A stretch of DNA of 38,342 bases from Streptomyces sp. NL15-2K. GTDB taxonomy: Bacteria > Actinomycetota > Actinomycetes > Streptomycetales > Streptomycetaceae. The notes beneath the pieces are model-generated. The model searched no databases. It worked only from the letters and a program-made list of their open reading frames with translations, and had not been told where the DNA came from. This document shows, in pieces, positions 16,476 to 25,494 of the stretch (within the stretch, counting starts at the first letter, position 1; every line of letters begins with the position of its first letter). The position numbers and the translations under genes are program-made. The stretch is taken from contig NZ_CP130631.1 of assembly GCF_030551255.1 (NCBI RefSeq), forward strand, positions 1 through 38,342, written 5' to 3'.

Positions 16476-17699
16476 TCAGGAGTGGCGGAAGCCGCGGTCG
16501 GGGTCGCGGGCCTGACTGGGGCGGAAGGGCACGAACCAGTCCGCAGCGGCCAGGTTGGCAAGCCCGAGGGCCTGGTTGATGTCGTTGCCGCTGTCCTCGA
16601 TCCCGTCCAGGGACGCGTCGAACAGCATCAGTACGTCGTGGTCCTCGAACAGGACGGTCGAGCACCAGGCCCAGTCGAAGTCGCGCCGGTCTTCACCCAG
16701 ACCCTCCACTGTTTCCGCGACCAGGCGCGGCCGGTTCCGCGTCAGCGACTTGGCCCGGTCGATGCCCAGGTGCAGGGCCATCTCCTCGCCGGTGCACAGC
16801 GGGCGGACGGTGCCCGTCTCGGCGAGTTCGGCGGCCAGGTCGTCGAAACAGCGGGCCATTTGCCGCCGCCACTGCTGGTCCTGGTGAAAGGTGATCGGCG
16901 GCAGCGAGCCCAGGACACGGCCCTCGCCGCGCCCAGCAGGCGCATCCCCCACATCGGCGACGTCCTGCCAGATCTGCTCGGACAACTCCTCGAGCGCCAC
17001 CCGCAGCACCGCACCTGTCCGCGCGGTGAGCTCGTCCTCCTCGCCGTCCTCGTACCAGCCGTCGTCCTCGTCGTCGTCTTCGTCCCACGCCGCCGGCTGG
17101 CCGTGGCGAGCGAGGGAGCGCAGACGGCTGCGCACGCGCTGCGCGGCCTGTTCGGGAGCGGCCAGGGCATTGTCGATGATCTGCAGTTCGTCGGAGAACT
17201 CCTGGGCGCTCAGCAGCATGCCGGCCTCGGCGAGCAGAGCGGAACCCGCGTCCGTGCAGGCGTTCTTGGCGGGCAGGACCACGGCGAAGTAGTTGTCCGT
17301 CAGCCGGTCGATGACAGAGGCCACCACCCCCGCGACGACCACAGGGTCGGCGAAGGCTTCCTCCACGTGCAGCCGGTCGACGACGAGAACACTGGAGGCC
17401 GACTCGATGAACTCCTCGAACTCGTAGGTGAACCGGCCGTCCTCGTCCAGGAGCTGGGCGGCCACCAGGGCGGGGAAGGACTGCTCGTCTGCCATCCGCT
17501 CGCGCAGATTGTCGGACTTCCAGTACAGGCCCCTTACGGCCGTCAGGCTTCCCACCGGTGTGCCGGCCGCGGTGATGCGCACCTGCCACTCCTGCACTCC
17601 CTGCGCGGCAGGATCCAGCAACTGGTGGGTGTGGTGGAAGTCGAGCGCCAGCTGGGCAAGGTCCGCCCCCGCCGCCGCCGGACCCGGATGAGTACTCAA
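16476..17699 (-). CDS. Unknown 407-residue protein between tniQ2 and tnsA-like
   Basis: Start is a TTG with GGGAG four bases upstream. The N-terminal ~180 residues are alpha/beta with YKSDNLRERM-like and FEEFIESASSVLVVDRLHV segments. Near residues 200-225 is a very acidic linker (DEDDDEDDGWYEDGEEDEL). The C-terminal part holds EEMALHLGIDRAKSLTRNRP, which could be a small DNA-binding helix pair, and ends FVPFRPSQARDPDRGFRHS. I do not recognise the family. It is co-directional with tap, tpg and tniQ2 upstream and the tns genes downstream. It is a good candidate for a component specific to this system. Confidence 0.7.
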   Translation of the reverse strand: MSTHPGPAAAGADLAQLALDFHHTHQLLDPAAQGVQEWQVRITAAGTPVGSLTAVRGLYWKSDNLRERMADEQSFPALVAAQLLDEDGRFTYEFEEFIESASSVLVVDRLHVEEAFADPVVVAGVVASVIDRLTDNYFAVVLPAKNACTDAGSALLAEAGMLLSAQEFSDELQIIDNALAAPEQAAQRVRSRLRSLARHGQPAAWDEDDDEDDGWYEDGEEDELTARTGAVLRVALEELSEQIWQDVADVGDAPAGRGEGRVLGSLPPITFHQDQQWRRQMARCFDDLAAELAETGTVRPLCTGEEMALHLGIDRAKSLTRNRPRLVAETVEGLGEDRRDFDWAWCSTVLFEDHDVLMLFDASLDGIEDSGNDINQALGLANLAAADWFVPFRPSQARDPDRGFRHS

Positions 17700-17888
17700 C
17701 GTGCTCCCTCGGCGCCGGTCCCCGGGCCGCTGCCTACCTGCGGCCCCGCCTCAGCCTAGTGGCCACACGCAGCAGTCCTCCCGCAACATGGCATCACCCA
17801 TCCTCCCGGGGAGACCGGCCAGATCCTTTCTGCGGCCGGGGCTGCGGCGTACGGCGGCTGACACACACCACACCGGCCGCCGATCGCG

Positions 17889-19274
17889 TCACTCCTCATC
17901 CTGGCCCGCGGTGATGATCTCTGCCAGCTCATGAACGGGCAGGCGTGACCAGGCGGCCACCTCGTCCAGCGCCACCCCGGCGGCGACAGCCGCAGCGGCG
18001 GTGTCCACCAAGGCCTGGTCGATCAGGGCGGCACTGTGGCTGAGGTGCTCCAGCAGCGTGCGGGCCACCTCGGCAGTGGTGCCGCTGTGTACGCCCCGTA
18101 GCTGCTCCAGCTGCTCCCGCGCCTCGCCGATCATCTGCTGTATCTGGAAACGGTGTTCGGCGCTCACTGTGGCCCGCCACCGGGTGCCCGAGCCGCCCGA
18201 CTGCTGCTCGGCCGCCATCACGCGCAGCTGGCAGGCCATCGTGGCGGGCTGCTGTTCCCGCTGCAGCCGCCATGGATCGTCCCTCCACCCGGTCGGCCCG
18301 CCTTCACCGCGCCGCTGACGGATGACAGCGCCCATCCAGGTGAGCAGCGGCCCGCCGTAGTCCACCGCCGACAGCGGGCCCAGCCAGTTGCGTCCCACCC
18401 GCTCGCCCAGCCGGCGGCAGAACGCCCCGTCGGCGGGCAGCGGCCGCGGCCGCCCGGCGCCGCTGTCCCTCCACACCAGCTCGGCCATGGCCGGGTCCAG
18501 CAGCGCGTCGGCCACGGCCACCACCTCCGGGAAGGTGACCGGGTCCCGGCCCACGATCCGCCACCGCTGAAGATCCGTGCCCGCGTTGCCTCCAGCCACC
18601 CGGTGCAGCCTGTGCGGCCAGATCTCCTCCTGCTCCCAGTGCAGGGCCTCCTCCCACCACCGGGCCACGACCGCGTGCGCCAGGGCGAACACCTGACCGG
18701 GCTCCGCCGCGGCCCGCACCGCACGGCGTGCCACCCCCGTCCACTGCCGCTGCGCGACGACCACCTCCGGGACACCGCGCAGGTTGAGGTGTTCCAGCGG
18801 CTGGTCGGCGTCCGCGTCCAGCAGCCAGCGTCCGTGCCGGACACATACTCGCTGCCAGCGCGGCAGATACCGCACCGCCCGCAGTGCCTGCCCGGTGCGC
18901 CGCGCGGTGCACAACCGGCAGCCGAACGCTGCTTCTCCCGCCACCGTGCCCGCCGCCCGCCACCGCGCCTGCGCCAGGGCGGCCTCCCGCCCGGTACTGA
19001 TCTTGGGGTCGTCCACGGTGAAGGCGGGCAAAGCGCGCGCCAGCACCGCCGGTTCCACGCCGCACAGCTCGGCGAGCACACCCCGCCCGGCTTCGTTGAG
19101 CACGACCTCTGCGTCGGCTCGCACGCCGCCGTCGTGCGGGGTGGGGGAGTTGCGGCACGTCCATAGCCGCAGCACGCTGGCGGCCGCCAGACCGTAGCGG
19201 TCCGCAACCCGGTTGATCAGTGACGCGGTCAGCTCCCCGGCCAGCGGCACGGTCCGCAACACCCCTGCTGCCAC
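17889..19274 (-). CDS. Second TniQ/TnsD-like protein, coupled to tap-tpg
   Basis: 461 residues, GTG start with GGGGAG just upstream. It opens RTVPLAGELTASLINRVADR, the TniQ-type N-terminus, and has the zinc-binding pattern CRLCTARR near residue 132 and VCVRHGRWL near 160. A long helical C-terminal region follows (IQQMIGEAREQLEQLRGV). It is larger and more diverged than the TniQ at 8935, so it could be a dedicated target-recognition protein like TnsD. It starts 47 bases after the tpg stop on the same strand, so it is most likely co-transcribed with the telomere genes. Specific recognition of telomeric DNA or Tap/Tpg complexes is an inference. Confidence 0.72.
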   Translation of the reverse strand: MAAGVLRTVPLAGELTASLINRVADRYGLAAASVLRLWTCRNSPTPHDGGVRADAEVVLNEAGRGVLAELCGVEPAVLARALPAFTVDDPKISTGREAALAQARWRAAGTVAGEAAFGCRLCTARRTGQALRAVRYLPRWQRVCVRHGRWLLDADADQPLEHLNLRGVPEVVVAQRQWTGVARRAVRAAAEPGQVFALAHAVVARWWEEALHWEQEEIWPHRLHRVAGGNAGTDLQRWRIVGRDPVTFPEVVAVADALLDPAMAELVWRDSGAGRPRPLPADGAFCRRLGERVGRNWLGPLSAVDYGGPLLTWMGAVIRQRRGEGGPTGWRDDPWRLQREQQPATMACQLRVMAAEQQSGGSGTRWRATVSAEHRFQIQQMIGEAREQLEQLRGVHSGTTAEVARTLLEHLSHSAALIDQALVDTAAAAVAAGVALDEVAAWSRLPVHELAEIITAGQDEE

Positions 19275-19321
19275 AGCTCTCCCCGATGCCTGTCCTGATT
19301 CCTGTCCAGCGCCCTGACCGG

Positions 19322-19879
19322 CTACAGCTCGAACTCGAGGTCGAGGAGGTCGGTGAGTTCGACTTCGAGGCCCTGGGCGCGGCGGCCGTTGTCGCGGAAG
19401 TAGACCTCGCCCAGGGCCTCGGCGGCGATCTGGCGGAGCTCGTCCTCGGTGAGACCGGCCTCCTGGGCCTGGAAGAGACGGGCAGCGTGGCCGGGCGGCA
19501 GCGCGAGGGTGAGGTGACGCACGCGGGCGTCGTCGGTGCTGCCGGGGGCCGCGGTGTAGCCGAACCGGGCCTGGACATCGATCATGATGCCGCCGGTGGT
19601 GGCCGCGGCCTGCTTCGCCCTGGCCCTGACCTGTGGCTGCCAGCGCACGCGAACCTCACGTTGGAGGCGTTCGGCGAGCTCCGGCCGGGGCTTTTTGATC
19701 TGGTTCTTCACATACCGCTCGACGGTGCGCTGGCTGATGCCGAGCAGCTCGGCCACGCGCCGGGTACTGCGCTGATGCTGCCGGACCAGGTAACGCATCT
19801 GCGCCCCGGCCGACTTGGGGACAGGACGTGTGAACGCGCCCTGCACCGCCTTGTCGAGTTCGTCCCCGACCGTGACCAT
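19322..19879 (-). CDS. tpg: Telomere terminal protein Tpg
   Basis: 185 residues, the length of known Streptomyces Tpg. It has an HTH-like block (STRRVAELLGISQRTVERYV), then ARFGYTAAPGSTDDARVRH containing the likely deoxynucleotidylated threonine (Thr115 here; Thr114 in S. coelicolor, from memory), then AAEALGEVYFRDNGRRAQGL. Tpg is linked covalently to the 5' ends and primes filling of the terminal 3' overhang. ATG start with GGGAG ten bases upstream, 14 bases after the tap stop, so tap-tpg is the usual operon. The downstream neighbour is a TniQ-like gene, which is not usual. Confidence 0.93.
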   Translation of the reverse strand: MVTVGDELDKAVQGAFTRPVPKSAGAQMRYLVRQHQRSTRRVAELLGISQRTVERYVKNQIKKPRPELAERLQREVRVRWQPQVRARAKQAAATTGGIMIDVQARFGYTAAPGSTDDARVRHLTLALPPGHAARLFQAQEAGLTEDELRQIAAEALGEVYFRDNGRRAQGLEVELTDLLDLEFEL

Positions 19880-19893
19880 CGCCGTAACGCTCC

Positions 19894-22128
19894 CTATTCT
19901 CCGGTGTCCTTGGCGGTGACCTCGCCGGTCTTGATGTAGCGGGCGAGGTTGGCGGTCTTGCCGTCGGCGTCGAGCTGCTCGAGGACATCCGCACCCCACA
20001 GCACGCTCTGGGTGCCCTCGTGCTTGACCATCCCCGGCGACACCCCCAGCCGGAACGAGCCCGGCACGGTCTTGCCGTTGCTGTCGTAGGGCAGGACGTC
20101 CAGGGGGCTGGGGCCGTCGGATGCGTACACGGCGCAGTCGGACAGGACCGCGACCGGATACTGCCCCGTGGCAGCCGCCAGATGGAGCATCTTGCGGTGC
20201 ATGTTGATGCGGGCCCGGGAGATGACGGCGGCGCGGATGTCCGGCCGCCAGGTCGGACGGGCCAGTGCGGGCCAGGCCTGCCCCGGCTTCCAGCCGCCGC
20301 CGCGCGCTTTCTCCCGCAGCTTGCCGATGCCGCCCTTGACGGTCATCTTCACGGCGTCCACGACGATCGCCATTTCCTGGTCACGCTGCTTGTAGCCGTC
20401 CATCGCCGTCAGGAACTCGTGCGGGGGCAGCTTCTCCGCTACGCCCAGGTCCGCCATGGTGGCGACGTAGGCGTCGCGCAGCCGCTTGTACCAGCCGTCC
20501 AGGAACCGGCCGCTCTCGGGACGCACCCAGGCCTGAAGCGGCGCGACGTCGTAGCCGAGTTCGACGGCGTAGGCGACCGTCGGGGTGGCGTACCAGGCCG
20601 GACCCTCGGGCCGTTCACCGGTCGGCGTGAACGGGCTGGGCAGCAACTCGCCGTCGAGCTCGCGCCACTGCTTGCTGACCTGCACCCGGGCGAGGTCGAC
20701 GTGGGAGAGGTCGACCAGCCAGGAGCCGGGCACCGCCGCATCGAAGTCCGGCTGGGTGACATGCACGGGCGGCGAGGCCAGACCGACGACGGCGCCGTTG
20801 GCGGCCGCACCGAAGGCGAGGTTCACATCCAGGCCGACGAGGCAGCGCTTCATGCACTCGTCATCAGTCAGGTCCCGCGCCCAGTCGTAGGCCTCCTCGA
20901 ACAGCCTCTCGCCGGGCCCGCGCACGTGGAAGCGGGGCAGGTGGGCCAGGACGGGGTGTCCGTCGGTCGCCTCGCACGGCGCCGGGTCCATCGGCTTGGT
21001 TCCCAGCGATCCGGGCCGGTGCTCGGCGTGCCGCTTTCCGGTCTCGTCCGGCTCGCTCGCGCGGGTCGGCGGGCTGAGCGCGGTCATCAGCTGCAGCCCC
21101 GTCACAGCGGTGGAGCCGACCGGCGTCATCACCCGGGCCGCGTACACGCCTAGCACCCGGGCGAGCTCTGCGGGCTCCAACTGCGCGGCATGTCCCCAGG
21201 CGCGGTCGTCCAGGGCACGCCACGAGGGGATGCACAGCTGCACACACTGCCGACGGCTGCCCTGGGCGGGGCGGTAGATCCGCGCCCACGGCCCGAACCC
21301 GCGCTTGGTCAGCTGCCAGTCGGCGCGCTCAAGCTGCCTGATGACCTTGTGCCCCTCCGGGAGCCGCCCGGCGAGCCGCTCGGACTCCGACAGGGCAGCG
21401 GGCAGCCCGTAGCGTTCACACGCGGCCTCGGTGAGCACCAGCAGCGGGTCGGCGTCCTTGCCCGAACCGTGCAGCCTCTCCGCCCCTAGCTGCGCCTTGG
21501 CCAGTGTCCACTCCACCAGCGCGGGCAGTGACTTGGCGGGCACGTCCAGGATCAGACCGCCGATGCCGTAGCCGCTCACCCGCCGGTCGGAGTCGGCGTC
21601 GAGGACGAGCAGCGGGCCGTGCGCGTACGCACCCCCGGATACCGGGGTGGCCGCGGGGGCAGCTTTCTTCATGCCCGGGCGGCGCGAGGCGTGCGGCGTT
21701 TGGACGGCACGCGGACGCGCCACGGCCGCCGGTGCGGCAGCAGCCGCGGGGGGAGCGGACGGGGACTTGTCGGCCCCGGCCGTGGCCTCCGGTGCCCCGG
21801 CCGGGGGCTGAGCCTGCGCTGCGGACGCCTGCGTGGTGAGAGTCTGCGGCCTCGCGGTCTCCTCCTGCGGGGCACTGGCGTCCTCGGGGGCGGGGTAGAG
21901 CTGCGCGAGCTGCTTCAGCAGGCGCGCGTACGCCTCCCGCTCCGGCGGCCGGGGCTCAGCCTTGCCCGACTCCCAGCCGCCGACGGTCGCCCGCCGCACG
22001 CCCAGGGCGGCGGCCACCTCATCCAGGGTGAGCGCGTGAGCCTGGCGAAGCCGCCTGCGCTCCGCAGGTGGCGGCAGCGGGGACCGGGACGCGACCAGCG
22101 CGTCCACCGCATCGAACAACTCGGACAT
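19894..22128 (-). CDS. tap: Telomere-associated protein Tap
   Basis: 744 residues, close to the ~740 of S. coelicolor Tap. The N-terminus is an XRE-type helix-turn-helix (LTLDEVAAALGVRRATVGGW followed by ESGKAEPRPP). A low-complexity Ala/Pro linker follows (about residues 85-150), then a large conserved region beginning LLVLDADSDRRVSGYGIGGL. Tap binds folded telomeric 3' overhangs and brings Tpg to the end. ATG start with GGAGG six bases upstream. It is first in a minus-strand run continuing through tpg, tniQ2 and the transposition genes. Three 11-base phased repeats lie ~45 bases upstream and may be its own operator. Confidence 0.93.
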   Translation of the reverse strand: MSELFDAVDALVASRSPLPPPAERRRLRQAHALTLDEVAAALGVRRATVGGWESGKAEPRPPEREAYARLLKQLAQLYPAPEDASAPQEETARPQTLTTQASAAQAQPPAGAPEATAGADKSPSAPPAAAAAPAAVARPRAVQTPHASRRPGMKKAAPAATPVSGGAYAHGPLLVLDADSDRRVSGYGIGGLILDVPAKSLPALVEWTLAKAQLGAERLHGSGKDADPLLVLTEAACERYGLPAALSESERLAGRLPEGHKVIRQLERADWQLTKRGFGPWARIYRPAQGSRRQCVQLCIPSWRALDDRAWGHAAQLEPAELARVLGVYAARVMTPVGSTAVTGLQLMTALSPPTRASEPDETGKRHAEHRPGSLGTKPMDPAPCEATDGHPVLAHLPRFHVRGPGERLFEEAYDWARDLTDDECMKRCLVGLDVNLAFGAAANGAVVGLASPPVHVTQPDFDAAVPGSWLVDLSHVDLARVQVSKQWRELDGELLPSPFTPTGERPEGPAWYATPTVAYAVELGYDVAPLQAWVRPESGRFLDGWYKRLRDAYVATMADLGVAEKLPPHEFLTAMDGYKQRDQEMAIVVDAVKMTVKGGIGKLREKARGGGWKPGQAWPALARPTWRPDIRAAVISRARINMHRKMLHLAAATGQYPVAVLSDCAVYASDGPSPLDVLPYDSNGKTVPGSFRLGVSPGMVKHEGTQSVLWGADVLEQLDADGKTANLARYIKTGEVTAKDTGE

Positions 22129-22171
22129 GGGATACCTCCGCCCTTCAACCTACCCCACGAACCGCTCTGGC

Positions 22172-22204
22172 CGCGTACCTTTCGCGTACATTTCACGTAC
22201 GGAC
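22172..22204 (+). repeat. Three tandem 11-base repeats, CGCGTAC-type, in the tap/helicase promoter region
   Basis: CGCGTACCTTT, CGCGTACATTT and CACGTACGGAC follow one another without gaps between the divergent tap (start 22128) and helicase (start 22320) genes. The 11-base period puts each CGTAC on the same face of the helix. A bound regulator, possibly the HTH of Tap itself, is likely but unproven. Confidence 0.6.
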
Positions 22205-22319
22205 GGCGTGCGAATGGTAGGGTCCGCGAATCAAGGGAGGCTTTTCAACGACGGCCTCACAGCCGGTTCCGTCCCGGCTTCCCCCTGGCACCGCCCGCTT
22301 CGGATCGAGGAAGAGCTGC

Positions 22320-24755
22320 ATGACTGTGGTGGAACTGCCGCGCTTCGGCCGCCCCGAGCGCTCACGGCTCTTCCCCGACCAGGCCGAGGCAGTCAAGCGC
22401 CTGGTACGGCATCTGCGGCGCGCGGGCACCCGCGGGCTGTATGTGTCAGCGACGGGGACCGGCAAGACGCTGGTGTCGGTGCGGGTGACGGACGGGCTCG
22501 GTGCGCGGCTGGTGCTGTTCGTGGTGCCCACCCTGGACCTGGCGGCACAGACCGCACTGGCATGGCGCTGGGACGATCACCTGGAGCACATGGTGATCGT
22601 CTCCTCCCTGGACGCCGCCGGCCGGGAGGATCTGGTGGCCGCCCGCGTCATGTCGACCAGCGACCCCCACGCGCTGGGCGGGCTGATGTCGGTGGTGGGG
22701 GAGGGGGACGACCAGATCCCCGCGCTGACGGTGATCTGCACCTACGACTCTCTGGACAAGATCGAACAGACCCAGCGCACGGGGTACGCGGTGCCGCCGT
22801 TCGACCTGGCGGTCATGGACGAGGCACACCGGATCGCGGGCCGGGCCGACAAGAAGTGGGCCATCGCCAACGACGCCCAGCGCATCCGCGCTGACCGCCG
22901 CCTCTACATGACCGCCACCCCAAGGATCTTCGCCGCGCCGGAACTCGCCGAATCCGCCGACGTCACCCGCCCACGCCGCAGGCGCCAAAGTGAGACGGAC
23001 GTGGACGCGTTCGCCAACAGCATGGACAACGAGGCCGCCTACGGAAGGAAGGTCTTCGAGTACCCGCTCGCCCAAGCCGTCGAGGACGGTCGGGCGGCGG
23101 ACTACCGCATCGTGGTGCCCACCCTCACCGACGCCGACCTGCGCCGCCGCCTGAACCTCCCCACCCCAGCCACCCCCCCTGCGGATAACGGCGACGGCGA
23201 CCGGCCGGACAGTGCGCTGCGCACCACCGCCCTGCACCTGTCCGTCCTGCGCGCCATGACCGAGCACCGGCTGAAAAAGGTCCTGGTCTACTTCAACCTC
23301 GTCTCCGACGCCCGCCGCTTCGCCCGCGAACTGCCCCACACCCTGCTCCTGCTGGCCAGGACCGACCCCGGCCTCGTCCCGGACATCACCCCCGAGCTGT
23401 TCTTCGCCCACGGCGAGCACACCCCCGCCCAACGCGCCGACACCTTCGCGGCCTTCGCGGCCGCCGACTGCGCGATCCTGGCCAACTCCCGCCTGATCGC
23501 CGAGGGCGTCGACATCCCCAGCGTGGATGCCATCGTCTTCGCCGACCCCACCCGCAGCGTCATCCGCTGCGTCCAGGCCCTCGGCCGCGCCCTGCGCCTG
23601 GACGTGTCCGGCAAGACCGCGAGCCTCATCGTCCCCGTCTACGTCCCGCCCGGCGCCGACGGCGAGAACATCCTCGGCACCGCCTACGAGCCGGTGTGGG
23701 CGATCGCCTGCGCGCTGGCCAGCCACGACCACCGCATCCTCGAGCGCCTCCCGGACAAGGCCAACCGCCTGCCGAAGGAGACCAGCGACGTCATCCAGCG
23801 CCGCTGGCACTTCGACTTCACCGTCCACCCCGAACGCATCGCCCAAGCGATGGATCTGGCGTCCTTCGACCCCCGAGACCCGGCCGTCTCCCGCTCCCGC
23901 CGCCTGGGGCTGGCAGCCGCCCAGTCCTATCGCGACGAACACGGCCACCTCGACGTCCCCGCCGACTACACCGACCCCACCGGCTACCGGCTCGGCACCT
24001 TCATCACCACCATGCGCGACGCCCGGACCGCCGGCCGCCTCGAAGCCGACTGGACCGCTGAACTCGACGCTCTCGGCATGATCTGGGACAAGCACGACGC
24101 CGCCTGGCGCGCCCGCCTCGCCGCCGCCGCCGACTACCTGCGCACCCACGGCCACCTCGCCGCCCCCGCCACCACCCCCGTCGGCGCCTGGCTCGCCGAA
24201 CAACGCCACCTCGCCACCAAGAACACCCTCGATGCCGCACGCGCCGACGCCCTCACCGCCCTCGCCCCCGACTGGCGCCTCCCGCACGGCGCGGACTGGC
24301 ACCGCAAATACCACCTGCTGCGCACCCACCTCGCCTCCGGCGCCGACCCGGCCGCCCTCACCCGCGACACCCTCCTGGCAGGGGTGAAAATCGGCTCCTG
24401 GCTCCACCGCCAACTGACCACCTGGCTCGCCCTCCACCCCGGCCAGCAGCACCTCATGACCGCTCTCGGCCTCACCCCCGACACCAACCCCCTCGCCCCG
24501 GCCCGCCGCACCCGCCGCACCTTCGAACAGACCGTCCAGCTCCTGGAACTCTTCCTCCACCGCGAAGGCCGCGCCCCCACAGCCCGCGAGACCATCCGCG
24601 TCGACGGCGACACCGTCAAGATCGGCGCCTGGCTCGCCAAAGCCCGTACCAAACACCGCACCGGCCAGCTCCCCGGAGCCCACGCACGCCTGGTCGCCGC
24701 CCTCTTCGACGGGGACTGGACGGCCGAGGACGCCGTCCCGGCCGTCCTGGTGTAG
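22320..24755 (+). CDS. DEAD/DEAH-box helicase with helicase-associated (HA) repeats, subtelomeric type
   Basis: 811 residues. Helicase motifs in order: Q-like region RLFPDQAEAVKRLVRHL, Walker A SATGTGKT near residue 44, DEAH near 170, TATPRIF near 200, and a C-terminal RecA lobe with VLVYFNLVSDARRFA, LIAEGVDIPSVDAIVFADP and QALGRALR. Past residue ~530 come HA repeats of the form W...L..A..Y...HGHL..P (SYRDEHGHLDVPADYTDP and DYLRTHGHLAAPATTPVG). Helicases of this build are common near Streptomyces ends, and one family affects conjugal transfer. It is divergent from tap and shares its control region. A direct role in end processing or transfer is inferred from place only. Confidence 0.88.
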   Translation: MTVVELPRFGRPERSRLFPDQAEAVKRLVRHLRRAGTRGLYVSATGTGKTLVSVRVTDGLGARLVLFVVPTLDLAAQTALAWRWDDHLEHMVIVSSLDAAGREDLVAARVMSTSDPHALGGLMSVVGEGDDQIPALTVICTYDSLDKIEQTQRTGYAVPPFDLAVMDEAHRIAGRADKKWAIANDAQRIRADRRLYMTATPRIFAAPELAESADVTRPRRRRQSETDVDAFANSMDNEAAYGRKVFEYPLAQAVEDGRAADYRIVVPTLTDADLRRRLNLPTPATPPADNGDGDRPDSALRTTALHLSVLRAMTEHRLKKVLVYFNLVSDARRFARELPHTLLLLARTDPGLVPDITPELFFAHGEHTPAQRADTFAAFAAADCAILANSRLIAEGVDIPSVDAIVFADPTRSVIRCVQALGRALRLDVSGKTASLIVPVYVPPGADGENILGTAYEPVWAIACALASHDHRILERLPDKANRLPKETSDVIQRRWHFDFTVHPERIAQAMDLASFDPRDPAVSRSRRLGLAAAQSYRDEHGHLDVPADYTDPTGYRLGTFITTMRDARTAGRLEADWTAELDALGMIWDKHDAAWRARLAAAADYLRTHGHLAAPATTPVGAWLAEQRHLATKNTLDAARADALTALAPDWRLPHGADWHRKYHLLRTHLASGADPAALTRDTLLAGVKIGSWLHRQLTTWLALHPGQQHLMTALGLTPDTNPLAPARRTRRTFEQTVQLLELFLHREGRAPTARETIRVDGDTVKIGAWLAKARTKHRTGQLPGAHARLVAALFDGDWTAEDAVPAVLV

Positions 24756-25057
24756 GAGGCTTCACGGCTCGACTGCGGGAAGAGCAGTCAAGCCAAGAGG
24801 CGGCCGGTCAGGACCGGTTGGACCGACGGCGTCTCGTGCCTGGCGGACGGCCGCGGTACCTGGTGCGCCGGGCGGTTATCGACCGCAGCGGTCCGCAACA
24901 AGCCCGTCGTCCGCCGTACGAGCAGCACCCGGCGTGGGCCGACGTGGCAGAGTTCCCACAGACCCCCGTTTACGACCGCCGCGTCGCCGAGCGCGGCGAC
25001 GTCCCCGCCGGGCGACAGCGACAGCGGCCTTCGCTTGGCGCCGGGGCCGGCGCACGG
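24756..25057. other. Intergenic stretch after the helicase
   Basis: About 300 bases between the helicase stop and the convergent NIPSNAP stop. No convincing gene or repeat. A small near-palindrome (GACCGCAGCGGTC, about 24890) is the only structure noticed. Convergent genes need termination here, but no T-tailed hairpin was seen. Confidence 0.4.
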
Positions 25058-25345
25058 TCAGTAGTGCTGCTCGACCGTGCGGTCCTCGGTGTGCAGGAGG
25101 TAGTCGTCCGGGTCGAAGCCCGCCGCCTTGCGCTCGGGCGATGCCCAGTACTGAGCGTTGCGCTCCTCAAAGGTCCCGGGCCCCTTGTAGGAGATCAGCC
25201 ACACGAACTGGTTGCGTTCCCGGTCCACCCAGGCCCCGCCGATCTCGAAGCCCCACTTCCGCCGCAACGGCACGACGTCACTGCGCCACCGCTCAACCCA
25301 CTCGTCAAGCAGTCCGTCACGGACGGTGTAGGTACGCAACTGCAA
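25058..25345 (-). CDS. NIPSNAP-family protein
   Basis: 95 residues from a TTG start. The sequence QLRTYTVRDGLLDEWVERWR is the typical opening of NIPSNAP proteins (small dimeric alpha/beta-barrel), and VWLISYKGPGTFEERNAQYW followed by EDRTVEQHY completes the ferredoxin-like fold. A strong AAGGAGG at 25357-25363 lies 11 bases upstream of TTG (8 bases from an ATT just before), so the longer in-frame version up to 25498 is less likely. Function within the family is varied and mostly unknown. It follows the unknown gene at 25495 on the same strand by 150 bases. Confidence 0.8.
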   Translation of the reverse strand: MQLRTYTVRDGLLDEWVERWRSDVVPLRRKWGFEIGGAWVDRERNQFVWLISYKGPGTFEERNAQYWASPERKAAGFDPDDYLLHTEDRTVEQHY

Positions 25346-25494
25346 AATCTCGGGAGCCTCCTTCACACGCCGCGAAGGACGTCCCGTCCAGATCATCATC
25401 AACGCCCTTCGCGAAGCCCAAGGCTGACCCCGGCCGTGCTGCCGCACCCCGCGCGGACACCCGCGCGGGGATCCACGTCTGCGCCCGCCGCTCT

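Noticed and set aside
22446..24683. Long minus-strand open frame (~745 codons) opposite the helicase
   Set aside because: Gly/Val-rich low-complexity shadow. The plus strand has all helicase motifs and HA repeats.
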